Notes under the pieces: generated by a model
What the model was told of the DNA's origin: nothing
Databases searched by the model: none
Seen by the model: only the letters and a program-made list of their open reading frames with translations
In this document: piece by piece, positions 5,333 through 10,573 of the stretch
Position numbering within the stretch: the first letter of the stretch is position 1
Layout of the letters: each line of letters starts with the position of its first letter
From: DATDCV01 sp036524155
GTDB taxonomy: Bacteria > Verrucomicrobiota > Verrucomicrobiia > Limisphaerales > UBA8199
Length of the DNA stretch: 10,573 nucleotides
Assembly (NCBI GenBank): GCA_036524155.1
Contig: DATDCV010000096.1
Span: 1 to 10,573, forward strand
Reading direction: 5' to 3'
Made by a program: the position numbers and the translations under genes

Positions 5333-8300
5333 TCACTTCGCGCCGGATCGTGCGAGCATCTTTTCGATCGCGTCGAGGCGCTGTTTGAGTGACTGGATTT
5401 CGACATCCTTGGCCTTAAGCTGCTGATGCAGCTCCTGCACGGCGGCCGCCGAATAGATCACCAGCGGATAGGTGTCCACCTGCAATATGCTTTCGCCATT
5501 CTCCAGCTTCTCACCGCTGTCTGAAACCCATTCCGGGAAGACTTGCTGGAACTCCTGGGCCACCACGTTCAGGTACCGGTGATCCTCAATCGCGGGGTGT
5601 TGGCGGCGGTATTCGTCGGTGTACTGGAAGTCCACCAGGCGCACCTTGTCGAGGGTATCCAATGCGCCCTTGACTGGTTGCACGTCTTTCTTGATCCGCG
5701 CATCGGAGTTAGCCAGCCACGAGCCCGCGACCGTTTTCGACGCGTTCCCCTCCAGTTCCAGCTTGTTGGCCGTGGGATAACGGAAAAGTCCGACACGTCC
5801 CGCGCCGCTGATGTTGGTGAAACAGAAGACCATGGCCTGCAGGTGCATGATATCGTCACCGCCGGCCTCTCCGATGTGAACATAATCTCCGTCACCAAAA
5901 TTGATCAGCTTGGGGTCGCCGTCTGCGGCGGTCGAACCCACATGGATGTGGCCGCCGTTGCCCGATGCACCCGTTCCGTCTCTAACGTCAAGACGGGCGA
6001 CCGGGCCAAGCGTCCCGATTCCTATGTTGCCGTTGTTAGCGATGCTCATGCGATTGACAAAGCTGGTGTAAAAATCCAGTCCAGATTGGTTGCCGCCGGG
6101 TGTGCGTTTGGATCCGATGCCCTCACCGCTGCCGTTTCCGAAGGTCAGCCCGGGGGTCAACGTGCCGTTGTTGAGATTGCCGGGATCAAGGGCCACATTC
6201 CCGGTCGTATCCCAGTGGAGCGCCATTTTTTGCCCGCCATTCATGGTCCCCAGCACGCCTCCGGAGAATCCGAAGAGCGCCGGTCCGTCGACGTTGTAAC
6301 CCGCGAAGAGCTTGCCACCGCCATACCAGCCCAGCCCGTGATTCTCATCCTGCGACAGCCAAATGTCGCGATTGTTCAGGTACACGTTATTGTATATGGC
6401 CAGCAGCCCGTTGAATGAAAGTCCGCCTGAGAAGGTCTGATTGGCATCAAGGTAAGCGATGTTGCCCGGCAGGCTCGCCGCGGGGATGCCCGTCAAGCCG
6501 GCGCCGCTGCCGGTAAAACTGTCCGCTATGACGGTGCCGACCACCTGCAATGCCGCCGCGGGATTTTGAGTGCCAATACCCACTCTCCCGTTTTGCCTGA
6601 TACTCATGCGTGGGTTGGAGCCCGCATAGAAATCGAGCCCGTACTGGTTGCCGCCGGCCGTGCGCTTGGAGGAAATGCCCTCGCCACTGCCATTCCCGAA
6701 AGTCAATCCCGGGGCCAGCAGGCCGTCGTTCGCATTGCCGGGATCCAGCGCGACGTTCCCGGTCGTATCCCAATGAAGGGCCATCTTCTGTACGCCGTTG
6801 CTGGTCCCCAGGGCGCCTCCGGAAAATCCGTAGAGCGCCGGGCCGTCCACATTGTAGCCGGCAAAGAGCTTGCCGGAGCCATACCAACCCAGCCCGTGAT
6901 ACAGGTCAGAAGCGACCAGAAGGTCATGCCCGCGCAGGTAGGCGCTGCTATTCATTATCACACCACCGTTTAAGGTGAGGCCCCCGGTAAAGGTTTCATT
7001 CGCATCCAGGTAGGCCACGTTGGCCGGCAAGCTCGCCGCGGGGATGCCGGTCAAGCCGGCTGCGCTCCCGATGAAATTGCTGGCCACCACGTTGCCGACC
7101 ACATGCAACGCCGCCTTGGGGTCATTGGTCCCAATACCGACAAATCCATTGCCGTAATCGCCATGCGTGAAAAAGAACCTCCCTCCCTTCAACTCCATCG
7201 TATCGTCGCGCACGTTCTCGCCGATGTGCACATAGTCCTCATCACCAAACTGTATCAGCTTGGGATCGCCATCGTAAGCGTTCGCCCCGATGCGCATATG
7301 TCCTCCGCTGTGGTTATTCGTGCCACTGCCGTCAACCACATGCAGCGCTGCTATCGGATTGGTAATGCCGATGCCGACACCGCCCGTGGCGCGAATCAGG
7401 AACTGATTCGAGTCCGTCGAGGAGAAAGGCACCGCGCCGGAAAAATCCCCCCAGACGAACGTCCCGGTGTGCAGCGCCCTCGAGTAGTAACCCATCGCGG
7501 TGGACCAGTCGCCCGCGGCTATGCCGCTGCCGATCGCCGTAGCCGAAACACCGCTGGCTGTGGCCCCGTTGCCAAACGCCCGGGAGTAACCCCCGCTGGC
7601 GATCGAGTTGATGCCAAGCGCCATCGCGTTCACCCCCGAGGCGGTGTTGCCGAATCCCAGCGCCGCCGCATTGGCGCCGCTCGCGCTGTTGCCCCCCATG
7701 GCCATAGTATTCCCGGTCCCCAAAACCAACGTGGGATAGTTATTGACCTTGAACGTCAGCGGTTGGTTGTCCGTCGTGCCCAAAAAGTCGGTCCCCGGCG
7801 TTGTCCCCGCGTTGCCGCCGATGTGCCAGTCGGTCGGACTCGCCAGCGTTAATGTTTGCCCGCTCGGCGTCAGCGTCACGTTGGCCCCAGGCGCTAGCGT
7901 CACGTCATCGCGCAAGCTATTCAACGATTTCACCACCTGCCCGGCGGCAACCTTGTCCGCGGTTACGGAGTTGGGTTGCAGCGCGGCTCCGCCTACAGTG
8001 CCGGGTGTCAGGCTGGCTCCGTTGAGGCTGCTGAGTGCGCTCCCATTACCGGTGAAAGACCCGACGATTACGTTTAAGGTATTCGTCGCGATAACCACGC
8101 CGTCGAACCGGTTCGACCCGCTAAACGTCTGCCGGGCATCGAGCAAGGCCACGTTTGCCGACAACCGCCCGTCACCGACCGTGCCGCTGGCCAGCGCCGA
8201 TGCGTTCAAGGCCGTCAAGCCGCTGCCCTCGCCCGCCAGGCTGGTGGCGGTGAGGCTGCCGGCGCTGAACCCGCCCGTGCCATCCCGCTTGACGATGGTG

Positions 8301-8881
8301 TTCGCAGTATTGGCGCTGGTCGCTGCATTGGCGGCACTGGCTCCACTGGCCACGCTGGCCGTGGTCTGTCCGCCCAGGCTCGAAACGACCGTCGCGCCTT
8401 GCGTGCCGGTTACATCCCCAACCAAAGGCCCGGTGAAGCTTCCCGCCGTGCCCGCCGCGCTTGCCATCGTTGCAGTGTTGGCGGAGGCGGCGCTTCCAGC
8501 GGTCGGCGCAAAGACGGCGTAAGGCGAGGCCGTCAGCGGCTGCCGCGGGCTTAGCGTAGCGTAACTCGCCCCCCCGTTCGTTTTCACCGAAATCGCCAGC
8601 CACCGGGCGTTGCCGTCGAAAATGCTGCCGAAATCGAGCGTGACGCTGAACAGGCCGTTGCTCACCGGCACCGCCGCAAGGTTGACGGTTGAGCCGGACT
8701 GTGTGCCCGCGCTCGCCGCGTCGAAAGCCGCGAAGCTGAAGTCATAAAGCCCGCTCGCGGGGTTGGCGCCCTCGTTGAGCCGGCCCTGGTAAGTGAAAGC
8801 CGTCCCCACCGGCGCGGCCAGCGCGAGGTTCAAGCCCAGCGCCGACACCAGGCAAGCGCTAAACAATAGTTTACTTCTCAT
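5333..8881 (-). CDS. Giant secreted fibre-like protein with YadA-head-like repeats and C-terminal S74 self-cleaving chaperone
   Basis: The protein has 1182 residues. Residues 1-23 are a signal peptide (KLLFSACLVSALGLNLALAA). Residues of about 25-125 form a domain (TAFTYQGRLNEG ... SPRQPLTASPYAVFA) common in verrucomicrobial secreted proteins. Residues 125-390 are low-complexity, rich in Ala, Gly, Ser and Thr. Residues of about 397-470 are YadA/Hep_Hag-like head repeats (ASGxNAxALGxxxxASG). Residues 589-774 and 775-960 are an exact-length 186-residue tandem duplication, each unit ending GIGT-x-x-P. A second module (DGDPKLIxFGDxDYVHIGE) occurs near 537-555 and 987-1005. Residues of about 1053-1182 are a peptidase S74 intramolecular chaperone. 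It has the SDARIK dyad (S1059, K1064) and a C-terminal coiled coil at about 1148-1178. In phage tail spikes S74 guides trimer folding and then cleaves itself off. The protein is probably an exported trimeric fibre or adhesin; its ligand is unknown. The ATG at 8881 is chosen for the signal peptide; its ribosome binding site is weak. Confidence 0.9.
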   Translation of the reverse strand: MRSKLLFSACLVSALGLNLALAAPVGTAFTYQGRLNEGANPASGLYDFSFAAFDAASAGTQSGSTVNLAAVPVSNGLFSVTLDFGSIFDGNARWLAISVKTNGGASYATLSPRQPLTASPYAVFAPTAGSAASANTATMASAAGTAGSFTGPLVGDVTGTQGATVVSSLGGQTTASVASGASAANAATSANTANTIVKRDGTGGFSAGSLTATSLAGEGSGLTALNASALASGTVGDGRLSANVALLDARQTFSGSNRFDGVVIATNTLNVIVGSFTGNGSALSSLNGASLTPGTVGGAALQPNSVTADKVAAGQVVKSLNSLRDDVTLAPGANVTLTPSGQTLTLASPTDWHIGGNAGTTPGTDFLGTTDNQPLTFKVNNYPTLVLGTGNTMAMGGNSASGANAAALGFGNTASGVNAMALGINSIASGGYSRAFGNGATASGVSATAIGSGIAAGDWSTAMGYYSRALHTGTFVWGDFSGAVPFSSTDSNQFLIRATGGVGIGITNPIAALHVVDGSGTNNHSGGHMRIGANAYDGDPKLIQFGDEDYVHIGENVRDDTMELKGGRFFFTHGDYGNGFVGIGTNDPKAALHVVGNVVASNFIGSAAGLTGIPAASLPANVAYLDANETFTGGLTLNGGVIMNSSAYLRGHDLLVASDLYHGLGWYGSGKLFAGYNVDGPALYGFSGGALGTSNGVQKMALHWDTTGNVALDPGNANDGLLAPGLTFGNGSGEGISSKRTAGGNQYGLDFYAGSNPRMSIRQNGRVGIGTQNPAAALQVVGTVIADSFTGSGAGLTGIPAASLPGNIAYLDANQTFSGGLSFNGLLAIYNNVYLNNRDIWLSQDENHGLGWYGGGKLFAGYNVDGPALFGFSGGVLGTMNGGQKMALHWDTTGNVALDPGNLNNGTLTPGLTFGNGSGEGIGSKRTPGGNQSGLDFYTSFVNRMSIANNGNIGIGTLGPVARLDVRDGTGASGNGGHIHVGSTAADGDPKLINFGDGDYVHIGEAGGDDIMHLQAMVFCFTNISGAGRVGLFRYPTANKLELEGNASKTVAGSWLANSDARIKKDVQPVKGALDTLDKVRLVDFQYTDEYRRQHPAIEDHRYLNVVAQEFQQVFPEWVSDSGEKLENGESILQVDTYPLVIYSAAAVQELHQQLKAKDVEIQSLKQRLDAIEKMLARSGAK
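6002..7117 (-). repeat. Tandem 558-bp duplication inside the fibre gene
   Basis: Two adjacent in-frame units (6560-7117 encoding residues 589-774, and 6002-6559 encoding residues 775-960) are each exactly 186 codons. They share long identical stretches such as KLFAGYNVDGPAL, KMALHWDTTGNVALDPGN and GLTFGNGSGEGI. They diverge mainly in one short segment (MNSSAYLRGHDLLVASD versus YNNVYLNNRDIWLSQDE). Equal length with mosaic divergence points to duplication followed by domain-specific variation of a repeated beta-rich module. Confidence 0.9.
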
Positions 8882-8943
8882 AGGATCTTTGGTTGTGGTT
8901 GTGATGGCAGTTTTCGTACTAATTCAACTGCCGGAGGCGGTTT

Positions 8944-8971
8944 CTTTCAAAAAGTGCAAGTTTCTTGAAAG
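8944..8971. promoter_or_regulatory. Inverted repeat between the divergent fibre and sigma-factor genes
   Basis: CTTTCAA (8944-8950) and TTGAAAG (8965-8971) form a perfect 7-nt inverted repeat with a 14-nt spacer. They lie in the 125-nt intergenic region shared by the fibre gene (start 8881, minus) and the sigma-factor gene (start 9007, plus). The position suits a regulator binding site. The pair is short and could be chance. No convincing ECF -35 (GGAAC-like) and -10 pair was found. Confidence 0.25.
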
Positions 8972-9006
8972 ACACCCACGGTTGTCGTGGAATTACTCAT
9001 GGCATC

Positions 9007-9675
9007 ATGGAAGAGCCGATTCAGCAGAAGCCGGTCAGGACTTCGGCGGGCACTGATGACCTTTTGCCAACGCGCCACAGTTTGCTGGGGCGCCTGAAGG
9101 ATTGGGCGGATCACCGGAGCTGGCAGGAGTTCTTCGATACCTACTGGCGCCTCATTTATGAGGTCGCGCTCAAATCGGGGCTCTCGGCCACCGAAGCCGA
9201 AGAGGTCGTCCAGGAGACCCTGGTGAGTGTCGCCAAGGCAATGAGGCAGTTCCAATACGACCGCCGGCGCGGCTCGTTCAAGGGCTGGCTGCTGCAACTC
9301 ACCGGCTGGCGCATTGCCAACCAGTTCAGAAAACGCCCGGCGCGCCATCTCGCCGGTGCCGCGCTCCCGGCCCCTCCGCCGCCAGAGACCGAGAGCTCGC
9401 CGGCGGGCGCCGAGTTCGCCGTGCCGGCTGAACTGGAGCGGCTCTGGGACCTCGAATGGGAGCAAAACCTGGTGCGCACGGCTCTCGAACGACTGCGTCC
9501 CCGGGTCAACCCCAAGCACCTCCAAATTTTCGACCTCCACGTCATCAAACAAAAAAACGTCGGCGACGTCCGCCAATTCCTCGGGGTCAGCACCGCCCAG
9601 GTGTACCTCGCCAAACACCGCGTCGGCAAACTCTTCAGAAAAGAGGTCGGCCGGCTTCGCTCAGATTTGATTTAG
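9007..9675 (+). CDS. ECF-subfamily RNA polymerase sigma factor
   Basis: The 222-residue protein has sigma-70 region 2 at about residues 36-110. This includes the -10-recognition helix (EAEEVVQETLVSVAKAMRQF) followed by GSFKGWLLQLTGWRIANQFRKR. Region 4 lies at about 155-215, with a helix-turn-helix (NVGDVRQFLGVSTAQVYLAK) for -35 recognition. The linker at 111-150 is rich in proline and alanine and longer than in classical ECF factors. It would redirect RNA polymerase to a specific set of promoters. A TTG 42 nt upstream (8965) could extend it by 14 residues (KDTHGCRGITHGI); the ATG at 9007 is preferred because those residues do not resemble the family. No transmembrane anti-sigma gene follows. 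Instead a Ser/Thr kinase gene lies 271 nt downstream on the same strand, an arrangement typical of ECF groups in Planctomycetes and Verrucomicrobia, where a kinase may control the sigma factor. Targets are unknown. Confidence 0.9.
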   Translation: MEEPIQQKPVRTSAGTDDLLPTRHSLLGRLKDWADHRSWQEFFDTYWRLIYEVALKSGLSATEAEEVVQETLVSVAKAMRQFQYDRRRGSFKGWLLQLTGWRIANQFRKRPARHLAGAALPAPPPPETESSPAGAEFAVPAELERLWDLEWEQNLVRTALERLRPRVNPKHLQIFDLHVIKQKNVGDVRQFLGVSTAQVYLAKHRVGKLFRKEVGRLRSDLI

Positions 9676-9719
9676 ATTCTGGCCCGGATGTTCCGAACCT
9701 TGCCCGAGATGCCGACAGA

Positions 9720-9845
9720 TCGGAACGCCGATTTTTAATCGGCTTATACCGCTCAGTCTTGGGTCGGAGCGCCGATTTTTAATCGGCTTAACCGCGCCGA
9801 CGGCCTCCTGTAACCCGAGTGCAACTCGGCGCTCCGACCCAAGAC
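9720..9845. repeat. Palindromic repeat cluster between the sigma-factor and kinase genes
   Basis: A 21-nt sequence (cgccgatttttaatcggc plus tta) occurs twice in direct orientation at 9726-9746 and 9770-9790. Each copy contains a palindrome (GCCGATTTTTAATCGGC). Flanking similarity extends the match leftwards (TCGGA[A/G]). A perfect 20-nt inverted repeat joins 9756-9775 (GTCTTGGGTCGGAGCGCCGA) to 9826-9845. A smaller hairpin (CGAGT/ACTCG) lies at 9816-9827. No gene is seen in the 271-nt gap (9676-9946). The structure fits an interspersed REP/MITE-type element that may also terminate sigma-factor transcription. Confidence 0.72.
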
Positions 9846-9946
9846 GAGCGGATACCCGCACATCCAGGTTAAGCTTGTCTGCGCGGGGTCCTTCCTCCAC
9901 GATACCTCTCGTTCCGCGCCAGCAGTTTTATATTTGCACTGTCTAA

Positions 9947-10573
9947 ATGATGCCGCCCGAGACAGTTCCCGCACTTAGGAATGACGGCTCTTCACAGCTT
10001 CATGCTGGCGCCCGCAAGCCCCCGGCAGTGCCGGACCATCAATTGTTGCGCTGCATTGGCGACGGCAGCTACGGTGAGGTATGGCTTGCCCGCTCCGTGC
10101 TGGGCATGTACCGCGCCGTTAAAGTCGTCTACCGCGACCGCTTCCGTGACGCGCGCCCCTACGAGCGCGAGTTCGGTGGCATTCTGCGCATCGAGCCGCT
10201 TTCGCGCGCGCATGAAGGTTTTATTGATATCCTGCACGTCGGTCGCCACGAGCCGGAGGGCTATTTTTACTATGTCATGGAGCTGGCCGACGACGCGCGC
10301 GAGCAATCCTTTTCTCCGACAGCAAGCGCGTTCGACGAAGCGGCCTATATGCCCCGAACGCTCGCTCGCGAGCTCAAACGCCGGGGACGTTTGTCCGGCG
10401 ACGAGTGCGTTCAGCTTGGCCTCAATCTGAGCAGCGCGTTGAGCCACATGCACCAGAAGGGGCTGGTTCACCGCGATGTCAAACCTTCGAACATCCTCTA
10501 CGTCGGCGGAGTGCCTAAACTGGGCGACATCGGTTTGGTCGGCGAGGCCGGCGAGAGCCGTTCGTATGTCGGC
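9947..10573 (+). CDS. Ser/Thr protein kinase, N-terminal part (3' end outside window)
   Basis: The frame is open from ATG at 9947 (a second ATG follows at 9950) to the window edge, giving 209 codons. Hanks-type kinase landmarks are in order. The glycine loop GDGSYGEV is at residues 38-45. The ATP-anchoring lysine is in AVK (K59). A candidate helix-C glutamate lies in YEREF. The hinge reads YYVMELADD. The catalytic loop HRDVKPSN starts at 175, with D177 the catalytic base. The metal-binding motif is DIG (194-196) in place of DFG. Activation-loop residues ...SYVG are at the edge. The enzyme should phosphorylate Ser/Thr on partner proteins. The preceding ECF sigma factor is a likely functional partner, but the 271-nt repeat-filled gap argues for a separate promoter. 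No Shine-Dalgarno sequence is visible. Substrate and any C-terminal sensor domain are unknown. Confidence 0.88.
   Translation, partial: MMPPETVPALRNDGSSQLHAGARKPPAVPDHQLLRCIGDGSYGEVWLARSVLGMYRAVKVVYRDRFRDARPYEREFGGILRIEPLSRAHEGFIDILHVGRHEPEGYFYYVMELADDAREQSFSPTASAFDEAAYMPRTLARELKRRGRLSGDECVQLGLNLSSALSHMHQKGLVHRDVKPSNILYVGGVPKLGDIGLVGEAGESRSYVG

Noticed and set aside
6002..7117. Repeats considered as a CRISPR array or DNA-level tandem repeat
   Set aside because: The unit is 558 bp, in frame and protein-coding, so it is a domain duplication.
5543..8522. Several long plus-strand open frames (5543-6418, 7103-7852, 7743-8522) opposite the fibre gene
   Set aside because: They are antisense shadows of a GC-rich, repeat-containing gene whose own frame has a signal peptide and clear domains. 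Their products show no domain.

Overview
The window looks like a piece of a Verrucomicrobiota genome, probably of the Limisphaerales/Pedosphaera type. Four things point there: a secreted FG-GAP protein with the 'sequence-like' C-terminal module seen in that group, a giant secreted protein with a 'TYQGRL' N-terminus and a peptidase S74 C-terminus, an ECF sigma factor followed by a Ser/Thr kinase, and interspersed palindromic repeats. The assignment rests on remembered family resemblance, not on a search. Most of the DNA is GC-rich, and strong Shine-Dalgarno sequences are scarce.

Layout from left to right. (1) Positions 1-1176, plus strand: the C-terminal part of a secreted FG-GAP/VCBS-repeat protein. 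(2) Positions 1348-4152, minus strand: one uninterrupted 934-residue gene joining a Cas4/RecB-like Fe-S nuclease region, a DEDDy-type RNase H-like exonuclease and an IS66-like DDE transposase. This is the most unusual object here. (3) Positions 4384-5015, plus strand: what looks like the decayed 3' end of a higB toxin, an intact higA antitoxin and a 67-residue helical protein. (4) Positions 5041-5175: a palindromic MITE/REP-like repeat. (5) Positions 5238-5313: a tRNA-Arg(CCT) gene with an encoded CCA end. (6) Positions 5333-8881, minus strand: a 1182-residue secreted fibre-like protein with YadA-head-like repeats, an exact 186-residue tandem duplication and a C-terminal self-cleaving S74 chaperone. 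(7) Positions 9007-9675, plus strand: an ECF sigma factor, divergent from the fibre gene. (8) Positions 9720-9845: a second palindromic repeat cluster. (9) From 9947 off the right edge, plus strand: the N-terminal half of a Ser/Thr protein kinase.

How the parts may work together. The sigma factor and kinase are adjacent and co-directional, as in ECF-kinase signalling pairs known from Planctomycetes and Verrucomicrobia. The sigma factor is divergent from the large surface/secreted protein, so co-regulation is possible but not shown. The nuclease-transposase lies next to a toxin-antitoxin locus whose toxin appears lost. This suggests an accessory, recombination-prone segment between positions 1177 and about 5240, ending at a tRNA gene. 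No clear transposon ends could be found around the nuclease-transposase gene.
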